Positions 35,280 through 44,387 of a stretch of 64,000 nucleotides of DNA are shown here, in pieces. The notes under the pieces are model-generated. The model was not told where the DNA came from. It made no database searches and saw only the letters and a list, made by a program, of their open reading frames with translations. Each line of letters opens with the position of its first letter. Positions within the stretch are counted from its first letter, which is position 1. A program made the position numbers and the translations under genes. This DNA comes from Acidobacteriota bacterium. Lineage in GTDB: Bacteria; Acidobacteriota; Terriglobia; Terriglobales; Acidobacteriaceae. The stretch is from NCBI GenBank assembly GCA_021779935.1, contig JAJXZT010000040.1, positions 1-64,000 of the forward strand, in the 5' to 3' direction.

Positions 35280-35750
35280 ATGCGATACGTAGCGATCATC
35301 CTTCTGGTCACGCTCCTGAGCGTAAATATGCTCGCCAAGGAATCGCTCCAGGAGATGCAAGCCCGCGCCGACAAGGCCAACCCGGCGGAGTGCGCCAAGC
35401 TGTGCGTCAAGGTGGCCCGTGCCTTTGCCGAACAATCGAACGACCTCTTTAACGCCGGGAAAAACGAGCAGGGACACGCCGCGATGCAGTTGGCGTTCAA
35501 CTATGCGCTGCGCGCCGCGCATGGCGCCATTCAGTCCAGGAAGCACGAGAAGCAAACGGAGATCAAGGTGCGCGAGTTGATTACTCGCATTCACGATATT
35601 CGCGACACGCTCAATTTCGAAGACCATGCGCCGATTGATGCCGGACTGAAGCAACTGGAATCCGCGCGAACTGACCTGCTGGTTGCCATGTTCGGAGTCC
35701 CCAAGAAACACATGATCAACGTTTTGAAGCAGGAGGAGAAGAAGAAATGA
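35280..35750 (+). CDS. Exported helical protein of unknown function
   Basis: The 156-residue protein has a signal peptide (YVAIILLVTLLSVNMLA) and a charged, predicted all-helical mature part. The latter includes NPAECAKLCVKVARAFAEQSNDLFNAG and IKVRELITRIHDIRDTLNFEDHAPID. It is coupled to its neighbours: 3 bp after the TPR gene and overlapping the next gene by ATGA. It is probably a component of the same envelope assembly, but no family is recognised. Confidence 0.75.
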   Translation: MRYVAIILLVTLLSVNMLAKESLQEMQARADKANPAECAKLCVKVARAFAEQSNDLFNAGKNEQGHAAMQLAFNYALRAAHGAIQSRKHEKQTEIKVRELITRIHDIRDTLNFEDHAPIDAGLKQLESARTDLLVAMFGVPKKHMINVLKQEEKKK

Positions 35751-36388
35751 ATCGCCTGTCCCGCTTCGCTGTGGCGGCAACACTCTCATTGTCGATGGCG
35801 ACTCCGCTGTTTGCCCAGTTCAATCGCGATCCGCTTAATGACAAAGAGGTCAACGAACTGCGCGAGACCGCGCAGGAACCGCATGCCCGGATGAAGTTGC
35901 TCATCAACTTTACGCAGCGGCGAATGGACAAGATCAACGTCCTGCGGGCAGACCCAAAGATGGCGACGGCAAACGCTCCCGAGATCGGACAACTGTTGAG
36001 TGACGTGGCGAATCTGCTCGATGAAGTCGACGACAATCTTTCGATGTACGACCGCCAGGGCGAAGACATGAGAAAGTCGCTGCGCGCCGTCATTGAAATG
36101 GATACCGATATCCGGGCAAAGTTGAAGGCTCTGAAAGAAAACTCGACGTCCGCGCAGATGGAGCAGTACAAATTTGCCATCGAAGATGCGGACGAATCGG
36201 CCAGCGCGAGCGTCGATAACGCTCATGCCCTATTGGCTGACGAAATGGCTAAGAAGGGCAAGGAAAAGCCCGACAAGGAAGAATCCGCAAAAGACAAGAA
36301 GAAAAAAGATGATGAGGCAAAATCCAAGGGACCCAAGCAGCGTCCTGACTACACGGGCATGGGCGGCCTCGGTAAGCCGCAACGGTAG
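35747..36388 (+). CDS. Exported coiled-coil protein with Lys-rich C-terminus
   Basis: The 213-residue protein has a signal peptide ending TPLFAQ and a helical core (DVANLLDEVDDNLSMYDRQGEDMRKSL). The charged tail is KPDKEESAKDKKKKDDE and the end is RPDYTGMGGLGKPQR. It is the fourth gene of the uvrA message (ATGA overlap). The Lys/Asp/Glu tail may bind nucleic acid, peptidoglycan or partner proteins. Function unknown. Confidence 0.75.
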   Translation: MNRLSRFAVAATLSLSMATPLFAQFNRDPLNDKEVNELRETAQEPHARMKLLINFTQRRMDKINVLRADPKMATANAPEIGQLLSDVANLLDEVDDNLSMYDRQGEDMRKSLRAVIEMDTDIRAKLKALKENSTSAQMEQYKFAIEDADESASASVDNAHALLADEMAKKGKEKPDKEESAKDKKKKDDEAKSKGPKQRPDYTGMGGLGKPQR

Positions 36389-36413
36389 CGAGACGTGATA
36401 ATCTGGTTTCGCC

Positions 36414-37097
36414 TTGTTACCCGTGCAGCAGATTCTGGAAGAGACCTACCGCGAACTGCGACCGCGGGCGCCGCTGCCCGTATTTCAATTTCAGTTCTAT
36501 CCTTTTGCAAACGTCAACAATACGATTCGTCTGCGAGAAGGCGTGCTGAAGGTGCGGCTGTCCGACCTGCTGGAAGGCGCCCCGGAGCCTGTTCTGCGCT
36601 CCATCATTCACATCCTGATGGCGAAGATCTACCGCAAGCCGGTTGAGTCACACCATGCATCGCGTTATCGGCGGCATGTTGGCAGCCCGGAGATGATCAA
36701 GAAGGCGCACCTGGTTCGCCAGATGCGCGGAAGAAAGCGCATCGCGTCGGCGCAGGGGCATGTTTACGATTTGGACGAAATCTTTGACGACCTGAACGTG
36801 CGCTTCTTCGACGGACTGCTGGGACGGCCACGGATGACCTGGAGCGTGGAGCACGCACGCAACAGCCTGGGCCACTATGATCCCGCGCACAATGCCATCG
36901 TGGTGAGCCGTGTCTTCGACCGTCCCCACGTTCCGCGCTACGCCATCGAGTACCTTGTCTACCACGAAATGCTCCACCTGAAGCATCCGGTAAAAATGCG
37001 CGGGAGCCGGCGGTGCGTGCACTCGCGGGAGTTCATGGCTGAAGAAAAACTCTTCCCTCACTTCGAGCAAGCGAAGCTCTTCCTGAAACAACTATAG
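36414..37097 (+). CDS. SprT-like zinc metallopeptidase-fold protein
   Basis: The 227-residue protein has a C-terminal zincin motif HEMLHLKHP (His183 region) followed by REFMAEEKLFPHF. Earlier come FDDLNVRFFDGLLGRPRMTWS and HYDPAHNAIVVSRVFD, the typical SprT/Wss1-like layout. SprT-type proteins act in proteolysis of DNA-protein crosslinks in eukaryotes; the bacterial role is unclear. Proximity to uvrA is suggestive. The start is uncertain (TTG 36414 or GTG 36423). It is about 25 bp after the preceding gene. Confidence 0.82.
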   Translation: MLPVQQILEETYRELRPRAPLPVFQFQFYPFANVNNTIRLREGVLKVRLSDLLEGAPEPVLRSIIHILMAKIYRKPVESHHASRYRRHVGSPEMIKKAHLVRQMRGRKRIASAQGHVYDLDEIFDDLNVRFFDGLLGRPRMTWSVEHARNSLGHYDPAHNAIVVSRVFDRPHVPRYAIEYLVYHEMLHLKHPVKMRGSRRCVHSREFMAEEKLFPHFEQAKLFLKQL

Positions 37098-37136
37098 ATA
37101 CTTCCGGGCGCGAAGCTTTTGCGCGAGAGAGTGCGG

Positions 37137-38903
37137 CTATTCCTCGACCGTGTGGGTGCCTTGGTCGTGATAGGCCGCGATGATGTCCTTGAGTGAAATA
37201 ACTCCAACAAGGCGCCGCAGGTCGGCACGATGAATAACGGGTAGAAGCGGCCAGTCTTTTATCTGACGCAGCGCGGTATCCAAAGGCTGGTCAGGGTAAA
37301 GCAGTGGCAGATGAATCCGTACGTGATCGCTGAGTGGAGTTGTTTCATCCGCACTCAGTCCCATGAGCGTTTCCGCAGCAATCGCTCCCCATCGCCCGTC
37401 GGGAAATGAGACGAGCAGCAATTCAGTATCCGGCGCATTCCTTACCACTGCCCGCGCGGAATAGAGAGGCTCCTCGCTTCGCAAGGCTCGTATTGAAGCG
37501 GGGCGCATAGCGTCCTCTACGCGTAGGATTCCAACCTCGCGTTCTTCTTCCAGCGACGGCAGGTCGAGCCCGTCTTGCCTTGAAAGAATGTCGAAGATCG
37601 GAACTGGCTGAAATGAGCGCGAGATCAAATAAGCAATCGTGTTGGAAATGATGACCGGAAGAATGATCGAATAATTTCCGCTGACTTCCATAATCATGAA
37701 CACGGAAGTCATTGGGGCTCGGAGAATTCCAGCAAATAGCGTCCCCATGCCGACCAGGGCGTAAGCGCCGGCTGGAATGGTGAGGTGCGGGAGAAATGTC
37801 TGTGCGCCCATGCCGATGGAGCCGCCGATCATGGCTCCAATAAAGAGCACAGGAGCGAAAAGGCCGCCTGGAGTTCCGCTGGCGAACGATAACGCAGTCG
37901 AAAGAATTTTCAGTCCGGCAAGAATTGCGAGGAACTGCCATGTGAACCGGCCATGCATCGCCTGGTCCATGTATTCGTAGCCAGCGCCCATTACCTGCGG
38001 AAAGCGAACGCCGATGAGGCCAATGATGAGTCCAGCAGCGGCGGGCTGGAAGTATTGCGTCCAGTGCGGCAATGTACGGAGCTTGGGGCGGAGATAACTG
38101 ACAACCTTGACGAAGACGAGCGACGCAAAGCCGCCAACAACGCCCATGGCCGCATAGGCCAGCAGTTCGGCCGGATGGACGAGGTGATAACTCGGTATCC
38201 GAAAAAGAGGCGTATCGCCGAGGAACCAGCGTTCGACAACCACGCTCGAAATTGCGGACAGAACAATTGCGCCGAGGATTCCGGCCGACCAGCGGCCAAT
38301 GACCTCTTCGATAACGAAAAGCACTGCGGTGATCGGCGCGTTGAAGGCTGCGGCTAAACCAGCGGCTGCGCCCACCGGGGCGATGAGGCGCAGACGTTCA
38401 CGCGTCAACTTCAGTTTGCGTCCAAGGAACGATGCAACGCCGGCGCCAATCTGCAAGGACGGATCTTCAGGTCCCAGGGATTGTCCGCTGCCGATCGCGA
38501 GTGCGCTGACGAAAAATTTTCCAATGACGGTCGAACTGGCGATGTAGCCGTCGTAGATGTAGAGAGCGCCCTTTGTCTGGTTGACGCCGCTGCCACGGAT
38601 CTTAGGGAAGACCTTGATAACGAGAAACGCAATCACAAGCCCAACAACCGCCGGCACAATCACTACGCGCGGAAAAGATGGGCGCAATGCGCTGCCGAGA
38701 AGCACGATGCGCAGCGTTTCGATAAGCAGACGGAAGAGTACGACCAACAGACCCGAAAACACACCGATGACGATGGCAAGCAGCAGGAAAACCTGCTCCT
38801 CACGAATGGATAGTTCTCCCGCCGTGGCGATGACGCTGCGAACTCTGCCGTAATATTTTCGCCAGAATGAGATTGGGAACTGTCCCTCGGGAGTGGCGGT
38901 CAT
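37137..38903 (-). CDS. CLC-family chloride channel/transporter with C-terminal CBS domains
   Basis: The 588-residue polytopic protein is followed by two CBS domains. The CLC signatures are KIRGSGVN, GSGQSLGPEDPSLQIGAG, PVGAAAGLAAAFNAPITAVLFVIEE and GTPGGLFAPVL. The second motif reads GPEDP where GxEGP is usual; the gating Glu is kept. The CBS pair (about residues 450-580) includes VEDAMRP and LVGVISLKDIIAAYHD. The ATG at 38903 overlaps the upstream TPR stop, so translation is coupled. Confidence 0.92.
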   Translation of the reverse strand: MTATPEGQFPISFWRKYYGRVRSVIATAGELSIREEQVFLLLAIVIGVFSGLLVVLFRLLIETLRIVLLGSALRPSFPRVVIVPAVVGLVIAFLVIKVFPKIRGSGVNQTKGALYIYDGYIASSTVIGKFFVSALAIGSGQSLGPEDPSLQIGAGVASFLGRKLKLTRERLRLIAPVGAAAGLAAAFNAPITAVLFVIEEVIGRWSAGILGAIVLSAISSVVVERWFLGDTPLFRIPSYHLVHPAELLAYAAMGVVGGFASLVFVKVVSYLRPKLRTLPHWTQYFQPAAAGLIIGLIGVRFPQVMGAGYEYMDQAMHGRFTWQFLAILAGLKILSTALSFASGTPGGLFAPVLFIGAMIGGSIGMGAQTFLPHLTIPAGAYALVGMGTLFAGILRAPMTSVFMIMEVSGNYSIILPVIISNTIAYLISRSFQPVPIFDILSRQDGLDLPSLEEEREVGILRVEDAMRPASIRALRSEEPLYSARAVVRNAPDTELLLVSFPDGRWGAIAAETLMGLSADETTPLSDHVRIHLPLLYPDQPLDTALRQIKDWPLLPVIHRADLRRLVGVISLKDIIAAYHDQGTHTVEE

Positions 38904-40171
38904 TCGTTCGTCCACCTTTCACGGGCGAGCAACTGAATCGTCTGATCGATGGGACGAGACGGAAGCGAGCAATATTGCTGTGCAGTCTGCTCCGCCTGAA
39001 ACACAAAACGCATTGCATTCTCCTGGACATCGGTCTGGCCCCGTAGTCTTGGTTCCGTCATCCGCGGCTTCAACTGATTCGACCAGTCTCGCATTCCGGA
39101 GACAGCCTGAAGAACGAAAGGGTTCGCAATGCCTGGCGGCGCCGGCGGCTGGCTCGGAGCCGTTGCGGGAGGATTGAAGCTGGCGAAACACTGGTCGAGG
39201 CGCTCAAATGCAGCTCTGTACAGCTTGATCACACGCAAGGCGCGATCACGTGAATTCAGTCCTGTCCTGAAAGGGTCAACGGCTTCCACTTCATTCAACT
39301 GTTTGAGCAACTGCGCGGCTTGCTTATCATCCGGAACCGCGAGGACTCCGTCATATAACCAACGGCTTGCCAAATCAAACTTGTTCATCTGGAAGGCAGC
39401 TTCGCCCAGCGCTATATCCACGCGGTGATCACGAGGATTAAGTCTGCGGGCATGCAACAAGGTTGTATATGAGCGCTGCGGATCGCCAGCCTGAAGAAAC
39501 ATCTGTCCCAACTGCTGCCAGATATCGAACTCCTGGGGAGCTTCCGCGACGGCGGCAATCAATTGGGATTGCGCCTGTTGGCTGCGATGGTTTTCAAGCA
39601 AGAGCGTCGCAACTTCAATACGGGTACTGAGTCTTGCCTTGGATGGCACTTCGCCGGAGGGCCAGACTCCGTAAATTGCGCCTTCGTAGTAGCGGACCGC
39701 AACGTCAATTTCGCCGCGCTGGACTGAGAGCCGCGCAAGTTCAAGATTTACGAGAGAATCACCGGGCCTCTGGTCCCAAAGACTCAACAGGTGAGCACGC
39801 GCTTCCGTGAGCCTGCCTGCCTGGATCAATGCTTCACTCAGGCGCAGTCGATACTCATTGTTTTCGAGTTGGTGCGCCAGTGCGTTTTCGAAATCGTCAA
39901 CCGCCTTGGAGGCAGATTGCTTGTCCTGCATTTGCTTCATGCCGCGCTGATACCACATCGCCGCGAGCGAACGCTGTTTGGATTGGTATGCAGAAACGGC
40001 CAGTCGCGTGATGCTGAAACCCGCAATAAGGATGACAACCAGGATCACGAAAATGTAGGGGGCGCCGCGCAATGTCCATTCATTGCTCAATGGTCCGCAT
40101 GTTGGACAAGGTTCCCCGGCTCTCAGCGCCTGCCCACACCGAGGACAAGAGATATCCTCCTCAGCTCTCAT
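38900..40171 (-). CDS. Membrane-anchored zinc-ribbon TPR protein
   Basis: The 423-residue protein opens with a zinc ribbon, ISCPRCGQALRAGEPCPTCG, and a TM helix (APYIFVILVVILIAGFSI). About seven TPR units follow (DDFENALAHQLENNEYRLRLSEALIQAG and others). A Pro-rich linker and a C-terminal helical region end the chain. It is the first gene of a two-gene operon with the CLC channel, overlapping by ATGA. A structural or assembly role is inferred. Confidence 0.85.
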   Translation of the reverse strand: MRAEEDISCPRCGQALRAGEPCPTCGPLSNEWTLRGAPYIFVILVVILIAGFSITRLAVSAYQSKQRSLAAMWYQRGMKQMQDKQSASKAVDDFENALAHQLENNEYRLRLSEALIQAGRLTEARAHLLSLWDQRPGDSLVNLELARLSVQRGEIDVAVRYYEGAIYGVWPSGEVPSKARLSTRIEVATLLLENHRSQQAQSQLIAAVAEAPQEFDIWQQLGQMFLQAGDPQRSYTTLLHARRLNPRDHRVDIALGEAAFQMNKFDLASRWLYDGVLAVPDDKQAAQLLKQLNEVEAVDPFRTGLNSRDRALRVIKLYRAAFERLDQCFASFNPPATAPSQPPAPPGIANPFVLQAVSGMRDWSNQLKPRMTEPRLRGQTDVQENAMRFVFQAEQTAQQYCSLPSRPIDQTIQLLARERWTNE

Positions 40172-40281
40172 ATATCTCTACCCTACCAGAATCAACGGGC
40201 GGAGAAAATTGAACGAATGGGTACCCAGGTATCAAGACTTCATGCACCGGGAGCATAATTCACAGACAGGCGCAGGCTGTA

Positions 40282-40312
40282 TTGGACGCCAATTGCATGC
40301 TGTCCCTATAAT
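40282..40312 (+). promoter_or_regulatory. Probable sigma-70-type promoter of ileS
   Basis: TTGGAC (40282-40287) and TATAAT (40307-40312) are separated by 19 bp, and the ileS start is 69 bp downstream. The spacing is long but both hexamers are good. The leader shows no T-box. Confidence 0.5.
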
Positions 40313-40380
40313 AAAAACTTGGCGAGGAGTCGATCCTTCCCGTCCGAAATCCCTTTAGCGCATAGAGATAGGAACCCCGA

Positions 40381-43227
40381 GTGGAGCTAAAAGACAGCCT
40401 GAACCTGCCTAAGACCGATTTCCCGATGAAGGCAAATCTGCCGCAGAATGAGCCGAAGGCGCTCGAACGCTGGGCGGAGATCAAGATTTACGAGCAGATT
40501 CGCGGATCGCGCAAAGGTTCGCCGACGTATGTCCTGCATGACGGACCGCCCTATTCGAATGGCGCGATTCACCTCGGCCACGCGCTGAACAAGTGCCTGA
40601 AAGATTTCGTGGTGAAGTCGAAGACGATGAGCGGCTTTGATTCCCCGTATGTGCCCGGATGGGACTGCCACGGGCTGCCGATCGAAATTAAAGTTGACGA
40701 ATCTCTTGGCCGCAAAAAGTTGCAGATGCAGCCGCTCGAGGTACGCGGCGCCTGCAGGCAATACGCCGACAAATATCTCAACATCCAGCGCGACCAGTTC
40801 AAGCGGTTGGGGGTTTTTGGTGATTTTGAAAATCCTTATTCGACGATGACGCCGCAATATGAATCGAGCGTCATTGAGAACTTCTATGCATTCCTCGAAA
40901 AGGGCATGATTTACAAGGGGCTGAAGCCGGTTTATTGGTGCATCTACGACAAAACCGCGCTCGCCGAAGCCGAAGTCGAATATGAAAACCATACGAGTCC
41001 AAGCATCTGGGTACGGTATGCGCTCACCAGCGATGCGTCGGCACTCGATCCTGCGTTATCTGGCAAGCAGGTTGCGACAATCATTTGGACGACCACTCCC
41101 TGGACGCTTCCCGCATCAATGGCGGTTGCGTTCAATCCGACGGAAGAATACGTAGCAATCGAAAGTCACGACTGGGTTTACATCGTGGCCGAAAGATTGG
41201 CCGTCGAGACTGTTAAGAATTGTCATCTTGGCGAAGACTTCAAGGAACTTGCGCGTTTCCCCGGCGCAAAGCTTGAACATGCCACGTTCGCCCATCCATT
41301 TCTCCCGCGGACCATTCTTGGCGTGGTCGCGGATTACGTGACGATGGACCAGGGCACGGGCGCGGTGCACACCGCTCCTTCGCATGGCGCAGACGACTTC
41401 TACACGGGCGTGAAGTACGGCATCGACCAGAGTTGCAATGTGGATGAAGGCGGCGTGCTGCGTAACGGACTGCCGGAATACGAGGGCAAGCGCGTTTTCG
41501 ACGCCAACGAGCCGATCGTCGAGATGCTGAAGTCGCGCGGAGTGCTGATGGGGCGCTCCGACATCGAGCATTCCTATCCGCATTGCTGGCGATGCCATCA
41601 CCCCGTCATCTTCCGCGCCACCGAACAGTGGTTCATCTCCATGGAGGGCAAGCTTGACCACGGAACACTGCGTAGCGTGGCCCTCGACGAAATCAAGACA
41701 GTGAAGTGGGATCCGGCCTGGGGTGAGGAACGCATCTCGAACATGGTCGCGACGCGTCCCGACTGGTGCATCTCCCGCCAACGCATCTGGGGCGTCCCGA
41801 TCGCGGTCTTCTTCTGCGAAGGCTGCAACCACGTACTCGAATCCCCAAAAGCAAACCGCGCGGTCATCGATCTGTTCGCTCGCGAAGGTTCGGATTCCTG
41901 GTACAAGTATGATGCCGCAAAGATCCTGCCTGCTGGGACGAAATGCGGCGCATGCGGCGGAACCGCATTCCGCAAGGAGATGGACATTATCGATGTCTGG
42001 TTCGAATCGGGTTCGAGCCAGGCCGCGGTGCTTCCAGGACTGGTTTCAAAGGAGTGGAAGGCGTCCGATTTGTATCTCGAAGGCGGAGACCAGTATCGCG
42101 GATGGTTCCATTCGTCTCTGCTCTGCGCGATCGGACTGCACGGCAAGAGCCCTTATCGCGCCGTCTCCACCAATGGCTGGACGCTGGACGACAAGGGACG
42201 CGCGCAATCGAAGTCGCTGGGAAACGTGGTGGACCCCGTCGACATCTGCAAGCGCCTCGGTGCCGAAGTGGTTCGCCTGTGGGTCGCATCAGTCGATTTC
42301 CGTGAAGACGTGGTAGGGACGGAATCGCTCATGCAGCGCGTGGCGGAGAATTACCGCAAGATCCGCAACACGTTTCGCTACATCCTTGGAAATCTGCACG
42401 AGTTCAATCCGGCAAGCGACAGCGTTCCGTTCGACAACATGGAACCGCTGGATCAGTACATGCTGTTGCGCGTCGCCGATTTCGCCGAAGAGATTCGCGG
42501 ATACTACGATCAGATGATGTTCCATCGCATCTATCAGCGGCTGAACGAATTCTTCGTCGTCGATCTCAGCGCACAATATTTTGACATCCTTAAGGATCGT
42601 CTCTATACGTTCCCGCGCACTTCGCGCGAGCGGAGATCGGGACAGACGGCGTTGTGGAGAATCGGTGAGGCCATGATCCGCCTGGTCGCGCCCATCATGA
42701 GCTTTACCGCCGATGAAGTGTGGCAGTTTATGCCGAAGATGATGTCGCGCCCGGAGAGCGTCCACCTTGCGCTCTTCCCCAACATAAACGATGTCACTGG
42801 TGAGATCCGCGACCGCGAGCAGGCTGCAAACATTAGGGACGATTGGGAAAAACTCTTCGCTGTCCGCGAAGAAACGCTACGCGCGCTGGAGGGCTTGCGC
42901 CAGAGCAAAACCATTGCGGCAAACCTGGAGGCGAAAGTTGCCTTGACCGCGGATGGCGACGTGTACTCAGTGCTCTCGCAATACGCGCGGCAACTACCGG
43001 CGTTCTTCGTGGTGTCGAAAGTATCGATTGCACGGGGAAACGCGGGAGACAATCCGGCCGGTGTTGCAGTCCAGGCCGGCAAAGCGGATGGCGTGAAATG
43101 CGAGCGTTGCTGGAACTATTCCACGCATGTTGGGGAAGACGCCAAATATCCCACGGTATGCGAGCGGTGCAGCGCCGCCTTGGCCGCCATTGAGAGCGAG
43201 CGGGCCACTGGAGCTTCGCAAGCGTGA
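40381..43227 (+). CDS. ileS: Isoleucine-tRNA ligase
   Basis: IleRS charges tRNA-Ile with isoleucine and edits valine. The 948-residue class I enzyme has the HIGH-type motif HLGH (YSNGAIHLGHALNKCL) and the editing-domain block TTPWTLPASMAVAF. The KMSKS-type loop reads RAQSKSLGNVV rather than RKMSKS. The C-terminal zinc site is CERCWNYSTHVG...CERC. The start is a GTG; an ATG further in would delete conserved N-terminal residues. The stop overlaps the lspA start as GTGA. Confidence 0.97.
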   Translation: MELKDSLNLPKTDFPMKANLPQNEPKALERWAEIKIYEQIRGSRKGSPTYVLHDGPPYSNGAIHLGHALNKCLKDFVVKSKTMSGFDSPYVPGWDCHGLPIEIKVDESLGRKKLQMQPLEVRGACRQYADKYLNIQRDQFKRLGVFGDFENPYSTMTPQYESSVIENFYAFLEKGMIYKGLKPVYWCIYDKTALAEAEVEYENHTSPSIWVRYALTSDASALDPALSGKQVATIIWTTTPWTLPASMAVAFNPTEEYVAIESHDWVYIVAERLAVETVKNCHLGEDFKELARFPGAKLEHATFAHPFLPRTILGVVADYVTMDQGTGAVHTAPSHGADDFYTGVKYGIDQSCNVDEGGVLRNGLPEYEGKRVFDANEPIVEMLKSRGVLMGRSDIEHSYPHCWRCHHPVIFRATEQWFISMEGKLDHGTLRSVALDEIKTVKWDPAWGEERISNMVATRPDWCISRQRIWGVPIAVFFCEGCNHVLESPKANRAVIDLFAREGSDSWYKYDAAKILPAGTKCGACGGTAFRKEMDIIDVWFESGSSQAAVLPGLVSKEWKASDLYLEGGDQYRGWFHSSLLCAIGLHGKSPYRAVSTNGWTLDDKGRAQSKSLGNVVDPVDICKRLGAEVVRLWVASVDFREDVVGTESLMQRVAENYRKIRNTFRYILGNLHEFNPASDSVPFDNMEPLDQYMLLRVADFAEEIRGYYDQMMFHRIYQRLNEFFVVDLSAQYFDILKDRLYTFPRTSRERRSGQTALWRIGEAMIRLVAPIMSFTADEVWQFMPKMMSRPESVHLALFPNINDVTGEIRDREQAANIRDDWEKLFAVREETLRALEGLRQSKTIAANLEAKVALTADGDVYSVLSQYARQLPAFFVVSKVSIARGNAGDNPAGVAVQAGKADGVKCERCWNYSTHVGEDAKYPTVCERCSAALAAIESERATGASQA

Positions 43228-43748
43228 GTACAGGGCGCGATTTCCGTTTCCACCATTTCCTGATCGCCGGATTGATTGTGCTGGCAGACCAGGTGACCAA
43301 GTACATCGTGGCCCGCAGAGTTCCGCTGAACGACGGCTGGATACAGGTGATCCCAGGCTTCTTCCAGATCACGCACGTTCAGAACCGCGGCGCAGCATTC
43401 AGCATATTTTCCAGTGGCACCTCGGAATTGCGCACGATTCTGCTGGTGTTGTTCTCGTCAGTTGCAGCCATGGTTGTGGCGTATTTTCTGCTGCGGCTCG
43501 GTCGCAAGTTCAGCACGATGAGCGTTGCCCTGTCGCTCGTGCTGGGTGGAGCGGTTGGCAACCTCTGGGACAGGATAGTGCACGGTCGCGTGACGGACTT
43601 TCTGCATTTTTATATCGGACAATATTCGTGGCCCGATTTCAATGTTGCCGACAGCGCGATTGTGATCGGAGCAATTCTGCTGATGATTGAAATTATCTGG
43701 CCGCCGAAAGAAGCCATGGCAAACCAATCCGACCAGAAGCAGCCCTGA
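43224..43748 (+). CDS. lspA: Lipoprotein signal peptidase (SPase II)
   Basis: LspA cleaves signal peptides of prolipoproteins at the lipobox in the inner membrane. The 174-residue protein has four TM helices. Conserved blocks are ADQVTKYIV, HVQNRGAAFSIF, GGAVGNLWDRIVHGRVTDF and FNVADSAIVIG. The catalytic aspartates are Asp116 and Asp143. The start is a GTG overlapping ileS (GTGA); ileS-lspA is a common gene pair. Confidence 0.96.
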   Translation: MSTGRDFRFHHFLIAGLIVLADQVTKYIVARRVPLNDGWIQVIPGFFQITHVQNRGAAFSIFSSGTSELRTILLVLFSSVAAMVVAYFLLRLGRKFSTMSVALSLVLGGAVGNLWDRIVHGRVTDFLHFYIGQYSWPDFNVADSAIVIGAILLMIEIIWPPKEAMANQSDQKQP

Positions 43749-43828
43749 TAGCAACAGTCAGCGCAGTTTTCATCTGCTTTTTTCGGTTCACGCCGGAACT
43801 TTCTCGCCTCTATTGCATCCATTACTGC

Positions 43829-44371
43829 ATGTCGAATCAGGAAACTGCAACTTTCGCCGGTGGCTGCTTCTGGTGCCTTGAGGCGGTTTACGACTCGATG
43901 GAAGGCGTAGTCTCCGTCGAGTCCGGGTATATGGGTGGAAAAATCGCTAACCCGACATATCAACAGGTATGCAGCGGAACAACGGGTCATGCGGAAGTCG
44001 TGCAGATCACATTCCTCCCCGAAGTTACGCCGTATCGTGACCTGCTTGCGGTGTTCTTCTCCATTCACGACCCGACTACGCTCAACCGCCAGGGAAACGA
44101 CATTGGAACACAATATCGTTCTGCGATCTTTTATCACTCAGACGAGCAACATGCGATCGCCGAAGCCGTGATTGCGAAATTGAATGCCCGGAGCGAGTGG
44201 GACAGCCCGATTGTCACCAGGCTCGAACCAGCCGGAGCCTTCTACAAGGCGGAAGATTATCACCAGGAATATTTCGCGCATAACGGCACGCAGCCCTACT
44301 GCCAGTTCGTGGTGGCGCCAAAGGTTCGGAAGTTCCGCAAGATGTTTGGCTCGAAGATGAAGCGGGGTTGA
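43829..44371 (+). CDS. msrA: Peptide-methionine (S)-S-oxide reductase MsrA
   Basis: MsrA reduces methionine-S-sulfoxide in proteins. The 180-residue enzyme has the active-site motif GGCFWCLEAV with nucleophile Cys13. Further blocks are GYMGG, GTTGHAEVVQITF, FFSIHDPTTLNRQGNDIGTQYRSAIF and AEDYHQEYF. There is no signal peptide, so it acts in the cytoplasm. It lies 80 bp after lspA and converges with the lytic transglycosylase gene. Confidence 0.96.
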   Translation: MSNQETATFAGGCFWCLEAVYDSMEGVVSVESGYMGGKIANPTYQQVCSGTTGHAEVVQITFLPEVTPYRDLLAVFFSIHDPTTLNRQGNDIGTQYRSAIFYHSDEQHAIAEAVIAKLNARSEWDSPIVTRLEPAGAFYKAEDYHQEYFAHNGTQPYCQFVVAPKVRKFRKMFGSKMKRG

Positions 44372-44387
44372 CCTTGTCCGAACTCTC

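Noticed and set aside
40259-40380. Possible T-box leader before ileS
   Set aside because: No T-box sequence or specifier stem is seen; only a promoter is supported.
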